Assembly: GCA_944375725.1 (NCBI GenBank)
Contig: CALWAZ010000018.1
Location: 1-43,188, forward strand
Origin: an uncultured Merdimonas sp.
GTDB taxonomy: Bacteria; Bacillota; Clostridia; Lachnospirales; Lachnospiraceae
Direction: 5' to 3'
DNA length: 43,188 nt
Shown here: one piece after another, positions 15,136 through 23,639 of the stretch
Position numbering within the stretch: the stretch's first letter is position 1
Layout: the number at the start of each line of letters is the position of its first letter
The notes under the pieces: generated by a model
Databases searched by the model: none
The model's input: only the letters and a program-made list of their open reading frames with translations
Told to the model about the DNA's origin: nothing
Translations under genes and position numbers: made by a program

Positions 15136-17025
15136 CCATTGTTCATATAAGGTTTCCAGCTGTTTTTTCAGCTCCTCCTGTTCCTTGTGGAGCTTCTGGC
15201 ATTCCGCCACGTTGGTGTAGACCTCTTCGCGGGTCATGAGTTCATTGATTTCCTCGTCCCGGCTTTCCAGTTCAAAAATCCTGTTTTCTGTCTTTTTCAG
15301 ATCATTTTCCCGCTTTCTCTGCTTAGCCTGTTCTTCCTTCTGCTGCTTCCAGTCCAGCTTCGCGGCGGAGGGAGCCTCTGTTTCGGCGGAAGCCTCCGCT
15401 GAAGCAGAAGAAGGGGTCAGAATATCGTGCTTTTCCAGATAGTAGTCGTAGTTGCCGATATAGTTTACCAGGATACCATCGGTCAGATCGAGAATCCGGG
15501 TGGCGGTCTTATTGATGAAATACCGGTCGTGGGATACATAAAGCACAGTTCCGGTATAACGGTTCAGCGCCTGTTCCAGAATTTCCTTGGACACAATATC
15601 CAGATGGTTGGTAGGCTCGTCCAGAATCAGAAAATTTGCTTCCGAGAGCATCAGCTTGGCCAGGGAGACACGGCCCCGCTCTCCGCCGCTTAAATCCGCG
15701 ATGCGCTTGAATACATCATCGCCGGTAAATAGAAAAGCAGCCAGAGTGCTGCGGATCGTGGTGTTGTCCAGATCCGGGTAGGCGTCGGAGATTTCCTCAA
15801 ACAGAGTTTTTTCCGGGTGAAGAACATGGTGCTCCTGATCGTAATAGCCAATCTGGACCTTCGCGCCCAGCGTAAAGGAACCGCTGTCCGCGTCCAGAAG
15901 CCCGTTCAGTATCTTCAGAATGGTGGTCTTTCCCGTGCCGTTGTTTCCGATAAGGGCCACCCGCTCTCCGCGCTTGATGGAGAAATTCAGGTCTGTGAAC
16001 AGGGTAAGAGGGCCGAAGGATTTCGCAAGATGTTCCACGGTCAGCACATCGTTTCCGCTGGTGATTTTCGGCTCCAGCGTAATGTGCATTTCCGAGCGGA
16101 CTTCCGTGGGCTTTTCCAGAACCTCCATTTTATTCAGCATCTTTTCCCGGCTTTCCGCCCGGCGGATGGATTTCTCCCGGTTGAAGGATTTCAGTTTTGC
16201 GATGACCTCTTCCTGATGCTTGATCTCCCGCTGCTGATTCAGCCAGGCATTCATGCGCGCTTCCCTAAGCTGTGCTTTTTTGGCGGCGTAATCTGAATAA
16301 TTTCCCTGAAAGACAGTGACTTCACCTGCGTCGATTTCAATGATCTTTGTGGCGATTTTATTCAGAAAATACCGGTCGTGGGCCACCACAAGGACAGCTC
16401 CGTCATAGTTCAGAAGGAAGGTCTCCAGCCAGGCGATGGAGTTCATATCCAGATGGTTGGTAGGCTCGTCCAGAAGAATCAGATCCGGATGGGAGAGCAG
16501 GAGCTTTCCCAGAGAAACACGGGTCTTCTGTCCGCCGGACAGAGTGCTGACCTGCTTGGAAAAATCTTCTTCCTCAAAGCCCAGGCCTTTCAGAACACCG
16601 GTAATTTCACTTTTGTAGGCATAGCCGTTTTTCTGCTCAAATTCATGACTGAGGCGGGTATACTGGGCCAGAGCGTTTTCCAGCTTTTCCCCGGACAGCT
16701 CCTTCATGCCGGTCTCCAGCTCATGGATACTCTGCTCCAGATCGATCACATCCTGCTTTACGGTCAGCAGCTCCTCATAGATGGTCCGTCCGCTCTCCAG
16801 ATCCTGGTGCTGGGCCAGATAGCCGATGGATTTTCCTTTTGAAAGAACTGCTTCTCCGGAATCCGCGTCCAGTTCCCCCACGATGATTTTCAGGAGCGTG
16901 GATTTTCCGGCTCCGTTGATGCCGACGATGGCGGCTTTTTCTCTGTCTTCTATATGAAAGGACGCGTTTTTCAGGATAACGTCCGTTCCGAATGCTTTGC
17001 TGATGTTTTGACATGAAAGTATCAT
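15118..17025 (-). CDS. ABC-F family ATPase
   Basis: A 635-residue soluble protein with two ABC ATPase domains in one chain and no membrane domain, the ABC-F layout. Domain 1 has Walker A GINGAGKST (residues 35-43), signature LSGGQKTRVSLGK and Walker B LILLDEPTNHLD. Domain 2 has GNNGTGKTT, LSGGERGRVSLAK and LILDEPTNHLD. The interdomain linker is charged and helical, and the C-terminal about 100 residues (from LDWKQQKEEQ) form a coiled coil as in Uup/YdiF-type members. ABC-F proteins act on the ribosome, relieving stalls or protecting against antibiotics; which applies here cannot be told. The ribosome binding site AAGAGGG precedes the ATG. It is divergent from rex and convergent with the SGNH-like gene. 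Confidence 0.93.
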   Translation of the reverse strand: MILSCQNISKAFGTDVILKNASFHIEDREKAAIVGINGAGKSTLLKIIVGELDADSGEAVLSKGKSIGYLAQHQDLESGRTIYEELLTVKQDVIDLEQSIHELETGMKELSGEKLENALAQYTRLSHEFEQKNGYAYKSEITGVLKGLGFEEEDFSKQVSTLSGGQKTRVSLGKLLLSHPDLILLDEPTNHLDMNSIAWLETFLLNYDGAVLVVAHDRYFLNKIATKIIEIDAGEVTVFQGNYSDYAAKKAQLREARMNAWLNQQREIKHQEEVIAKLKSFNREKSIRRAESREKMLNKMEVLEKPTEVRSEMHITLEPKITSGNDVLTVEHLAKSFGPLTLFTDLNFSIKRGERVALIGNNGTGKTTILKILNGLLDADSGSFTLGAKVQIGYYDQEHHVLHPEKTLFEEISDAYPDLDNTTIRSTLAAFLFTGDDVFKRIADLSGGERGRVSLAKLMLSEANFLILDEPTNHLDIVSKEILEQALNRYTGTVLYVSHDRYFINKTATRILDLTDGILVNYIGNYDYYLEKHDILTPSSASAEASAETEAPSAAKLDWKQQKEEQAKQRKRENDLKKTENRIFELESRDEEINELMTREEVYTNVAECQKLHKEQEELKKQLETLYEQWEALAQ

Positions 17026-17134
17026 ATATATTTCCCTCTTGAGTCTGCTTTTGTATTCCGCTGATTTTCTGCCGGCCCTGCCGCGGTTTTGCGGTTATGA
17101 TTCACAGCCGCCCGCCCACATGCCGGCAGAGATT

Positions 17135-17163
17135 ATTATAACGAAAAAGCGTGCGGGAGACAA
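17135..17163 (-). promoter_or_regulatory. Sigma-A promoter of the ABC-F gene
   Basis: On the minus strand TTGTCT (17158-17163) and TATAAT (17135-17140) are 17 bases apart. The start codon is about 110 bases downstream, which leaves a leader of roughly 100 nt. Confidence 0.7.
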
Positions 17164-17233
17164 GAAATTTCTTGCGGCAGCGGGTCTGGGAACAGGTTTA
17201 CACAGATTCTGGATGAAGAATTCCGCAAAATCA

Positions 17234-17263
17234 TTGACAATTTTTTCGCAAATCGCTTATAAT
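17234..17263 (+). promoter_or_regulatory. rex promoter with candidate Rex operator
   Basis: A consensus -35 TTGACA (17234-17239) and -10 TATAAT (17258-17263) lie 18 bases apart. Overlapping the -35 and spacer is TTGACAATTTTTTCGCAA (17234-17251), an imperfect 7-4-7 dyad close to the known Rex operator form TTGTGAA-N4-TTCACAA. This suggests that Rex represses its own promoter. Confidence 0.65.
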
Positions 17264-17304
17264 AGAGTCAGTTTATAATACTTTTTTATCAAAGGACGTG
17301 CAAA

Positions 17305-17973
17305 ATGAAAGACGAGCGCAACACGGAAGAAAGAGAAATTTCAAAAGCGGTCATCAAGCGGCTGCCGCGGTATTACCGGTATCTTGGCGAGCTGATGGAG
17401 AATGGCGTGGAAAGAATTTCCTCCGGAGAACTTAGTACAAGAATGAGCGTCACGGCGTCTCAGATCCGCCAGGACCTGAATAACTTCGGCGGCTTCGGAC
17501 AGCAGGGATACGGCTATAATGTAAAATATCTGTACGAAGAGATCGGAAAGATTCTGGGACTGGATAAAAGGCATAATATGATTATTGTAGGTGGCGGCAA
17601 TCTGGGACAGGCGCTGGCAAATTATGTGGACTTTGAAAAGAAGGGGTTCTATATCAAGGGCATTTTTGATGTGAATCCCGTGCTGAAGGGGTTGAGCGTC
17701 AGAGGTATCCAGATACATATGCTGGATGATCTGGAGAGCTTCATCCGGGACGAGGAGATTCAGATTGCGGCACTGACTCTGCCGAAATCCAAGGCAGAGG
17801 AGATGACAGCGCTTTTGGTGAAGTATGGAATCAAGGCCATCTGGAACTTCGCCCATATTGATCTGCAGGTTCCGCCGGACGTTCTGGTGGAGAATGTACA
17901 TCTGTCTGAGAGTCTGATGCAGCTTTCTTACAATATTACACGGTATGAAAAGGAACATCCGCGTTCCGAATAA
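17305..17973 (+). CDS. rex: Redox-sensing transcriptional repressor Rex
   Basis: A 222-residue repressor that senses the NADH/NAD+ ratio. The N-terminal winged helix (about residues 10-80) contains KRLPRYYRYL and SGELSTRMSVTASQIRQDLNNFGGFGQQGYGY, the DNA-recognition block of Rex proteins. The Rossmann domain starts with IIVGGGNLGQAL near residue 93 and continues with GIFDVNP. The C-terminal helix (NITRYEKEH) is the domain-swapped helix of the dimer. High NADH releases Rex from promoters of fermentative and redox genes in Firmicutes. The start follows AAAGGA. Its promoter carries a candidate Rex site. A terminator separates it from alr. Confidence 0.97.
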   Translation: MKDERNTEEREISKAVIKRLPRYYRYLGELMENGVERISSGELSTRMSVTASQIRQDLNNFGGFGQQGYGYNVKYLYEEIGKILGLDKRHNMIIVGGGNLGQALANYVDFEKKGFYIKGIFDVNPVLKGLSVRGIQIHMLDDLESFIRDEEIQIAALTLPKSKAEEMTALLVKYGIKAIWNFAHIDLQVPPDVLVENVHLSESLMQLSYNITRYEKEHPRSE

Positions 17974-17985
17974 TCGGAGAACAGG

Positions 17986-18050
17986 AAGGGACTGCCGCCG
18001 GCCATATGATTGGGTTTCGCAATCCGAGGGCATTTGCAGCAGTCCCTTTT
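17986..18050 (+). terminator. Terminator after rex
   Basis: AAGGGACTGC (17986-17995) pairs perfectly with GCAGTCCCTT (18039-18048), followed by a T-rich stretch (TTTTCTTTTG). A smaller hairpin, GATTG/CAATC (18008-18024), sits in the loop. Confidence 0.75.
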
Positions 18051-18114
18051 CTTTTGTCTGCCGGACCTTCCTGATCGGGCAGAAAAACATATATTATAAG
18101 TAGGAGCAGAGATT

Positions 18115-19305
18115 ATGAAAGAATACCAGCGTGTGGCGGCCTGGGTGGATCTGGACGCCATAGAAGAAAATTTTGATGCCATGAAGGCCGTTCTTCCTGC
18201 CGGCACGCAGATAGCGGCAGTCGTAAAGGCAAACGGCTACGGGCATGGGGCAGTGCCTGTGGCGCGTATGATTGAGCCGAAGGACTATATCTGGGGCTTC
18301 GCGGTGGCGACCATTGAGGAGGCTCTGGCGCTTAGGGAGCATGGAATCCGGAAACCGGTACTTGTGCTGGGGTATGTATTTCCGGAGGATTATCCCCTTC
18401 TGGTATCCCGGGATATCAGGGCCACGGTGTTCCGGATGGATATGGCCCAGGAACTGTCGAAGGAGGCTGTGCGGCAGAAAAAAGAGGTATCTGTCCATAT
18501 CAAGCTGGATACGGGAATGAGCCGGATTGGATTTTCGGACACGGAAGAAAGCCTGGAAACCATCTGCCGGATACAGAAGCTTCCCGGGCTTTTCCTGGAG
18601 GGACTGTTTACCCATTTTGCCAGAGCGGATGAGGCGGATAAAACCTGCGCGGACAGACAGCTTGCCCGCTTTCTGAAATTCCGGGAGGCCTGTGAGGAGA
18701 GGGGCGTGCACTTCCCCGTCTGCCACTGCGCCAACAGCGCTGCCATCATAGATATGCCAAAGACCAGCCTGAATATGGTGCGTGCCGGCATCGCTATCTA
18801 CGGTCTGTATCCCTCCGATGAGGTGAACCGGGAGCGGGTGGTTCTGCGGCCGGCTATGGAGCTGAAAAGCCATATTGTCCACGTCAAGGAGATTCCGGCA
18901 GGCACCCAGGTAAGCTATGGAGGAATCTACACAGCCCCGGATACAAGGCGTATCGCCACGATTCCCGTAGGCTATGGAGACGGCTATCCCCGAAGCCTTT
19001 CGGATAAGGGCTGTGTGCTGATTGGGGGAAAACGGGCGCCCATACGGGGCAGAGTCTGCATGGATCAGCTGATGGTGGACGTGACAGAGATACCGGAGGC
19101 GGAGCCGGGGATGGAAGTGACGCTGTTCGGTACAGACAAGGGGGAGACCCTTTCCATGGATGAGCTGGCGGAGCTTTCCGGACGCTTCAATTATGAGTTT
19201 GCCTGCGATCTGTCCGGAAGAGTTCCCAGAATCTATCTGCGCCACGGAAAGACAGCCGGGACGGCGGAGGAGATCTGGACGCCGCGGCGGGCAGAGGAGG
19301 AATAA
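18115..19305 (+). CDS. alr: Alanine racemase
   Basis: A 396-residue PLP enzyme that interconverts L- and D-alanine for peptidoglycan. The PLP lysine is in AVVKANGYGHGA near residue 40. KLDTGMSRIGF, CHCANSAA and VRAGIAIYGLYP are typical blocks, and the catalytic Tyr of the C-terminal beta domain is in QVSYGGIYTA near residue 265, followed by VGYGDGYPR and RGRVCMDQLMVDVT. The start has TAGGAG upstream. In Bacillus and many Clostridia alr is followed by the mazEF toxin-antitoxin genes; here mazF follows after 102 bases but mazE is not seen. D-alanine made here could feed the wall precursors trimmed by the carboxypeptidase at 37512. Confidence 0.97.
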   Translation: MKEYQRVAAWVDLDAIEENFDAMKAVLPAGTQIAAVVKANGYGHGAVPVARMIEPKDYIWGFAVATIEEALALREHGIRKPVLVLGYVFPEDYPLLVSRDIRATVFRMDMAQELSKEAVRQKKEVSVHIKLDTGMSRIGFSDTEESLETICRIQKLPGLFLEGLFTHFARADEADKTCADRQLARFLKFREACEERGVHFPVCHCANSAAIIDMPKTSLNMVRAGIAIYGLYPSDEVNRERVVLRPAMELKSHIVHVKEIPAGTQVSYGGIYTAPDTRRIATIPVGYGDGYPRSLSDKGCVLIGGKRAPIRGRVCMDQLMVDVTEIPEAEPGMEVTLFGTDKGETLSMDELAELSGRFNYEFACDLSGRVPRIYLRHGKTAGTAEEIWTPRRAEEE

Positions 19306-19407
19306 GGCAGGAAGCTTCCTGTATACACGTGAAGATTTTGGAAATACTTCAGATAGGGCTGCCGGAAGGCAGTCAGAAGATTTTCAGGATCGGAGTGTGA
19401 AAGGATT

Positions 19408-19755
19408 TTGGTAATCAGGCGCGGAGATATTTATTATGCGGACCTTCGGCCGGTAGTCGGTTCGGAACAGGGCGGCATCCGTCCGGTTCTTGTGATACAG
19501 AATGATACAGGAAACCGCCACAGCCCCACAGTGATTGTGGCGGCGATCACCTCGAAGATGAATAAGGCGAAGCTGCCGACCCATGTGGAGCTTTCCGCGA
19601 GACAGTGCCAGATTGTGCGGGATTCCGTGATTCTTCTGGAACAGCTGCGCACCATCGACAAGCAGAGACTGAAAGACAAGGTCTGCCACCTGGATGACAG
19701 TATTCTGGCGCGGGTAAACGAAGCGCTGCGGGTGAGCCTGGAGCTGGGTACATAA
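19408..19755 (+). CDS. mazF: MazF/PemK-family endoribonuclease
   Basis: A 115-residue protein of the MazF (NdoA/EndoA) family of sequence-specific mRNA interferases. The sequence [26 protein letters not shown] is the family N-terminus, with the catalytic Arg in the GGIRPVL loop and the Thr in VAAITSKM. The start is a TTG at 19408 following AAAGGA, chosen because it gives the same N-terminus (MVIRRGD) as characterised homologues. The position directly after alr matches Bacillus, but no MazE antitoxin lies in the 102-base gap; only a 23-codon open frame without a ribosome binding site is present there. The antitoxin may be elsewhere, or the protein may have a tamed role. Confidence 0.93.
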   Translation: MVIRRGDIYYADLRPVVGSEQGGIRPVLVIQNDTGNRHSPTVIVAAITSKMNKAKLPTHVELSARQCQIVRDSVILLEQLRTIDKQRLKDKVCHLDDSILARVNEALRVSLELGT

Positions 19756-19761
19756 TAGGGC

Positions 19762-19790
19762 TTGCCTTTCAAAAAAATCAGTGCTAGAAT
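19762..19790 (+). promoter_or_regulatory. Promoter of the yebC-family gene
   Basis: TTGCCT (19762-19767) and TAGAAT (19785-19790) are 17 bases apart, and TGC just before the -10 makes it an extended -10 element. It starts six bases after the mazF stop codon. Confidence 0.65.
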
Positions 19791-19875
19791 AGATGAGAAA
19801 GTCTGCGGCCAGGGAATGGCGGCAGATATTTCCCGTATGGGAAAAGAAAAGTACAGAAAGAATAGGAGTGTTTTT

Positions 19876-20604
19876 ATGTCAGGACATTCAAAGTTTGCGA
19901 ACATAAAGCATAAAAAAGAGAAGAACGACGCCGCGAAGGGAAAGATTTTCACCATCATCGGACGTGAGATTGCCGTAGCGGTAAAGGAAGGCGGAGCGGA
20001 CCCCAATAACAACAGCAAGCTCCGTGATGTGATTGCCAAGGCAAAAGCAAACAACATGCCCAACGATACCATCGAGAGAGGAATCAAAAAGGCGGCCGGA
20101 AATGCCAATGCGGTCAATTACGAGCGCGTAACCTATGAGGGATACGGACCGAACGGCATCGCGATCATTGTTGAGGCTCTGACGGACAATAAGAACCGGA
20201 CAGCGGCCAATGTGAGAAGCGCGTTTACGAAAGGAAACGGTTCCGTGGGCACTCAGGGCTGTGTATCCTATATGTTTGACAGAAAGGGACAGATCATCGT
20301 GGATAAGGAAGAATGTGAGATGGATCCGGATGATCTGATGATGCTGGCTCTGGACGCGGGAGCGGAGGATTTCTCAGAAGAAGAGGACAGCTTTGAGATT
20401 CTGACAGATCCGGATTCCTTCAGCCAGGTACGCCAGACGCTGGAGGAAAAGGGGATCCCCATGGCCGAGGCTGAGGTGACCATGATTCCCCAGACCTATG
20501 TGACGCTGACGGATGAAGACGCAGTGAAGAGCCTTCAGAGAACCCTGGATCTGCTGGACGAGGATGACGACGTTCAGAATGTGTACCACAACTGGGAAGA
20601 GTAA
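19876..20604 (+). CDS. yebC: YebC/PmpR family protein
   Basis: A 242-residue protein of the YebC/TACO1 family. The start at 19876 gives the invariant N-terminus [14 protein letters not shown] and follows AGGAGTG; an in-frame upstream start at 19762 falls in the promoter and is rejected. Further conserved blocks are [36 protein letters not shown] and the acidic C-terminal half with DAGAEDF. Members have been described as transcriptional regulators and, more recently, as factors that help ribosomes translate polyproline stretches; both roles are family knowledge and neither is shown here. It is followed after 18 bases by the CFI-box gene. Confidence 0.96.
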   Translation: MSGHSKFANIKHKKEKNDAAKGKIFTIIGREIAVAVKEGGADPNNNSKLRDVIAKAKANNMPNDTIERGIKKAAGNANAVNYERVTYEGYGPNGIAIIVEALTDNKNRTAANVRSAFTKGNGSVGTQGCVSYMFDRKGQIIVDKEECEMDPDDLMMLALDAGAEDFSEEEDSFEILTDPDSFSQVRQTLEEKGIPMAEAEVTMIPQTYVTLTDEDAVKSLQRTLDLLDEDDDVQNVYHNWEE

Positions 20605-20622
20605 GAGAAGGAGAAAGACGGT

Positions 20623-21408
20623 ATGGAGATGGATATCGTAACGTATGGGGAGACTTACAACCGCGCGATGCAGGGAATCGAGGACATGCTGATCCGGGAG
20701 GAAAATCCCATGGCATCCTTCAAAAAGAATGTGTATCCGGAGGCCTTTCAGGCTTACCTGCGCCGGCATATGGAGACGCTCAATGCCATTGAGGCCATTT
20801 ACCAGCAGGAGGAGCATCCGGAGGTCTGGGCGGAAAAGCTGGCGGATCATCTGATCGAGTCTGCCCAGGCAGAGCTTGAGGCGATCCCGAAAAAGGGAAA
20901 GCGCAGCGAGCAGCAGATCAATTACAATATGATTCTCGCGGTGTTCCTGTTTCCCGCTTTTCTGGAGACAAAGGGCGACAGCGTGGATCCGGTGACAGAT
21001 CTGATCGTAAAGAAATGGAACAAGGCCTTCCGTACCTCTGTGGGTAAGGCGGATTACGAAAAGATCGAGAGCGGTTTTCATAAAAAATGGTGTTATATTA
21101 CCACGGCGGTCTGCGAGAGCCAGGGGAAACCCGACGACTGCTATGAGCTGGAGCTGCTCCGTTCTTACCGGGACGGATATCTTCTTTCTACGGAAGAAGG
21201 AAAAGAGCTTGTGAAGGAATACTATAACATAGCGCCGACGATTGTAAACCGCATCGGCCGCCAGGAGAATCCGAAAGAGATCTATGAGGAAATCTGGGAT
21301 TCCTGGCTGTCTGAGTGTATCCATCTCATAGAAGAAGATGAAAAAGAAGCCTGCTGTGAAAAATATATGGACATGGTTTACGAGCTTAAAGAGAGGTATA
21401 TGTCATGA
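20623..21408 (+). CDS. CFI-box-CTERM-like protein
   Basis: A 261-residue protein whose C-terminal part (about residues 150-205) contains KKWCYITTAVCESQ followed by YELELLRSYRDGYLLST. This matches the CFI-box pattern (C-[FY]-I-x-T-A ... L-R-x-[FY]-R-D), a small Cys-containing domain of unknown function found at the ends of varied proteins. The N-terminal 150 residues are helical, charged and not recognised. No signal peptide or membrane segment is seen. It lies 18 bases after the yebC-family gene, and its TGA overlaps the ATG of metY by four bases (ATGA), so it is probably translated in one operon with metY. The function is unknown. Confidence 0.75.
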   Translation: MEMDIVTYGETYNRAMQGIEDMLIREENPMASFKKNVYPEAFQAYLRRHMETLNAIEAIYQQEEHPEVWAEKLADHLIESAQAELEAIPKKGKRSEQQINYNMILAVFLFPAFLETKGDSVDPVTDLIVKKWNKAFRTSVGKADYEKIESGFHKKWCYITTAVCESQGKPDDCYELELLRSYRDGYLLSTEEGKELVKEYYNIAPTIVNRIGRQENPKEIYEEIWDSWLSECIHLIEEDEKEACCEKYMDMVYELKERYMS

Positions 21409-22676
21409 GAGTAGACACAATCTGCGTGCAGGGCGGCTGGAAGCCGAAAAATGGCGAGTCCAGAGTCCTTCCCATCTATCAGAGCACTACATTTAAATAC
21501 GACACATCGGAAGAAATGGGAAAGCTGTTTGATCTGGAGGAAGAGGGATATTTTTACACACGTCTTCAGAATCCCACCAATGACGCCGTGGCCGCAAAAA
21601 TCGCGGAGCTGGAGGGCGGTGTGGCCGCCATTCTCACCTCTTCCGGACAGGCTGCGAATTTCTACTCCGTCATGAATCTGTGCGAGGCAGGAGATCATAT
21701 CGTCTGCTCCGCAAAGGTATACGGAGGCACCTTCAATCTGTACGCGGCTACCATCAAAAAGATGGGTGTGGACTGCACCTTTGTAGATCCGGATGCTTCC
21801 GAGGAAGAGATCGAAAAGGCGTTCCGTCCCAATACAAAGGCTGTGGTAGGCGAGACCATCGCAAATCCGGCCCTTGTGATTCTGGATATCGAAAAGTTTG
21901 CCCGCCTGGCTCATAAACACGGCTGTCCGCTGATTGTGGACAATACCTTTGCCACCCCTGTGAACTGCCGGCCTTTTGAGTGGGGAGCTGATATTGTGAC
22001 TCATTCCACCACCAAATACATGGACGGCCATGCCATGTGTGTAGGCGGCTGTATCGTGGACAGCGGCAATTTTGACTGGGAAGCCCATAAGGATAAGTTC
22101 CCGGGGCTGACTGCCCCGGATCCTACATACCATGGAATCGTCTATACAGAGCGTTTCGGAAAGCTGGCTTATATCACAAAGGCGACATCCCAGCTGATGA
22201 GAGATTTGGGAAGTGTTCCGTCTCCCATGAACTCGTTCCTTCTGAATGTGGGTCTGGAGACCCTTCCGCTTCGTGTGGAGAAGCACTGCAGCAATGCCAA
22301 GGCTGTGGCGGAGTTTCTGCATGCGCATGAGAAGGTAGAGTTTGTAAATTTTGCGGGACTGGAGGATGATCCTTATCATGCTCTTGCGCAGAAATATATG
22401 CCGAATGGCACCTGCGGCGTGATTTCCTTCGGCCTGAAGGGCGGAAGAGAGGCGGCGGTCCGCTTTATGGACAGCTTAAAGCTGGCGGCCATCGTGACTC
22501 ATGTGGCAGACGCGCGTACCTGCGTCCTGCATCCGGCCAGCCATACCCACCGTCAGATGACGGATGAGCAGCTTCTGGAAGCAGGCGTTACACCTGGTAT
22601 GATTCGTCTGTCTGTGGGAATTGAGAATCCCCAGGATATCATCGAGGATCTGGAGCAGGCTCTGAAGCAGGCCTGA
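21405..22676 (+). CDS. metY: O-acetylhomoserine sulfhydrylase
   Basis: A 423-residue PLP enzyme of the Cys/Met metabolism family that forms homocysteine from O-acetylhomoserine and sulfide. The N-terminus (VDTICVQGGWKPKNGESRVLPIYQSTTFKYDT) and the internal YTRLQNPTNDAVAAKIAELEGG and SSGQAANFY blocks match the O-acetylhomoserine aminocarboxypropyltransferase branch rather than cystathionine gamma-synthase. The PLP lysine is in THSTTKYMDGH near residue 204. The C-terminus SVGIENPQDIIEDLEQAL is typical. The start codon overlaps the preceding stop codon. A strong hairpin with a T tract follows 60 bases downstream. Confidence 0.95.
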   Translation: MRVDTICVQGGWKPKNGESRVLPIYQSTTFKYDTSEEMGKLFDLEEEGYFYTRLQNPTNDAVAAKIAELEGGVAAILTSSGQAANFYSVMNLCEAGDHIVCSAKVYGGTFNLYAATIKKMGVDCTFVDPDASEEEIEKAFRPNTKAVVGETIANPALVILDIEKFARLAHKHGCPLIVDNTFATPVNCRPFEWGADIVTHSTTKYMDGHAMCVGGCIVDSGNFDWEAHKDKFPGLTAPDPTYHGIVYTERFGKLAYITKATSQLMRDLGSVPSPMNSFLLNVGLETLPLRVEKHCSNAKAVAEFLHAHEKVEFVNFAGLEDDPYHALAQKYMPNGTCGVISFGLKGGREAAVRFMDSLKLAAIVTHVADARTCVLHPASHTHRQMTDEQLLEAGVTPGMIRLSVGIENPQDIIEDLEQALKQA

Positions 22677-22738
22677 CTCTGACAGAGGAAAGCGCTGGAG
22701 CAAAAGCTGGAAAGAGAGGCCCCGGCACCGTATAGAAG

Positions 22739-22793
22739 CCCTGATCTTTTCACATACTAAGGAAAATCATGTGGAAAGGTCAGGGTATTTTTT
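22739..22793 (+). terminator. Terminator abutting the tepA start codon
   Basis: A 17-bp stem with two G-U pairs (22739-22755 with 22769-22785) and a 13-base loop is followed by TATTTTTT ending at 22793. The next base begins the ATG at 22794. The right arm contains the only ribosome-binding-like bases (GGAAAGG, AGGG), so the same structure could end metY transcripts and hide the tepA ribosome binding site in read-through transcripts. Confidence 0.8.
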
Positions 22794-23537
22794 ATGGAAA
22801 ACGAAAGCATGAGAATGCAGGAGACAGAAAGCGGACAGACAGGCGCGGAGCAGACGGACAAAGAACAGGACCGGACAGAGCAGAAGGAACAGGACCGCCA
22901 GGTGGAGGATTACGGCCAGCTGACGCTGGATGACGGGGAAATCCGGATCCATCTGCTGAATATCATCGGGGAAATAGAGGGACATGAATGCCTTCCCTCC
23001 AACTCCAAGACTACCAAGTATGAGCATGTGATTCCCCAGCTTGCGGCCCTGGAGGACAGCAGAAGCATTCAGGGGCTGCTGGTGCTGATCAATACGGTAG
23101 GCGGCGATGTGGAGTCGGGGCTTGCCATTGCGGAAATGATCGCTTCTTTAAGCAAGCCCACCGTATCCCTGGTGCTGGGAGGAAGCCATTCCATCGGCGT
23201 GCCGCTGGCGGTGTCGGCGGATTACTCTCTGATTGTGCCCACGGGAACTATGATGATTCATCCGGTGCGGATGAACGGGCTGATCATCGGGGTCGCCCAA
23301 ACCTTTGAGTATTTTCAGAAAATCCAGGACCGGATTTCCGGGTTCATCACCTCCCACAGCCGGATTTCGGAGGAAAGGCTGATGAAGCTCATGCTGGAGA
23401 CAGGAGAGCTGACCAAGGATGTGGGATCCGTGCTGGTGGGACAGCAGGCTGTAGACGAGGGGCTGATCGATGAAATCGGCGGCATCAGCGACGCCTTTGA
23501 AAAGCTTCGCGGGCTGATACGGCAGAGCGGCAGCTGA
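22794..23537 (+). CDS. tepA: TepA-like ClpP-fold serine peptidase
   Basis: A 247-residue ClpP-like protein. After a low-complexity, Gln/Glu-rich N-terminus of about 40 residues, the core begins IRIHLLNIIGEIEGHECLP and includes TTKYEHVIPQL, INTVGGDVESGLAIAEMIASLSKPTVS, the Ser motif GGSHSIGVPLAVSADYS and the His motif MMIHPVRMNGL. This matches TepA (translocation-enhancing protein), which in Bacillus lies beside spoIIIE, as it does here. The start is uncertain: the ATG at 22794 directly follows a terminator T tract, and later candidates are the ATG at 22809 and a GTG near residue 37 of the longest version, which would remove the low-complexity tail. A hairpin without a T tract (23521-23551) encloses its stop codon. 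Confidence 0.9.
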   Translation: MENESMRMQETESGQTGAEQTDKEQDRTEQKEQDRQVEDYGQLTLDDGEIRIHLLNIIGEIEGHECLPSNSKTTKYEHVIPQLAALEDSRSIQGLLVLINTVGGDVESGLAIAEMIASLSKPTVSLVLGGSHSIGVPLAVSADYSLIVPTGTMMIHPVRMNGLIIGVAQTFEYFQKIQDRISGFITSHSRISEERLMKLMLETGELTKDVGSVLVGQQAVDEGLIDEIGGISDAFEKLRGLIRQSGS

Positions 23538-23567
23538 GCCGCCGCTCTGCCGCGGGCAGGAGGCTCC

Positions 23568-23596
23568 TTGTAAATCGAAAGTAAAAATGTTATAAT
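23568..23596 (+). promoter_or_regulatory. Sigma-A promoter of ftsK
   Basis: TTGTAA (23568-23573) and TATAAT (23591-23596) are exactly 17 bases apart, with TG one base before the -10. The ftsK start codon follows about 44 bases downstream of the -10. Confidence 0.7.
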
Positions 23597-23639
23597 ATCC
23601 ACGGTTATGTGATTTGTGAGACGGAGAGGAGAAAGAAAG

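Noticed and set aside
19329..19400. A 23-codon frame as a mini antitoxin before mazF
   Set aside because: It has no ribosome binding site and no MazE similarity; it looks like a chance frame.
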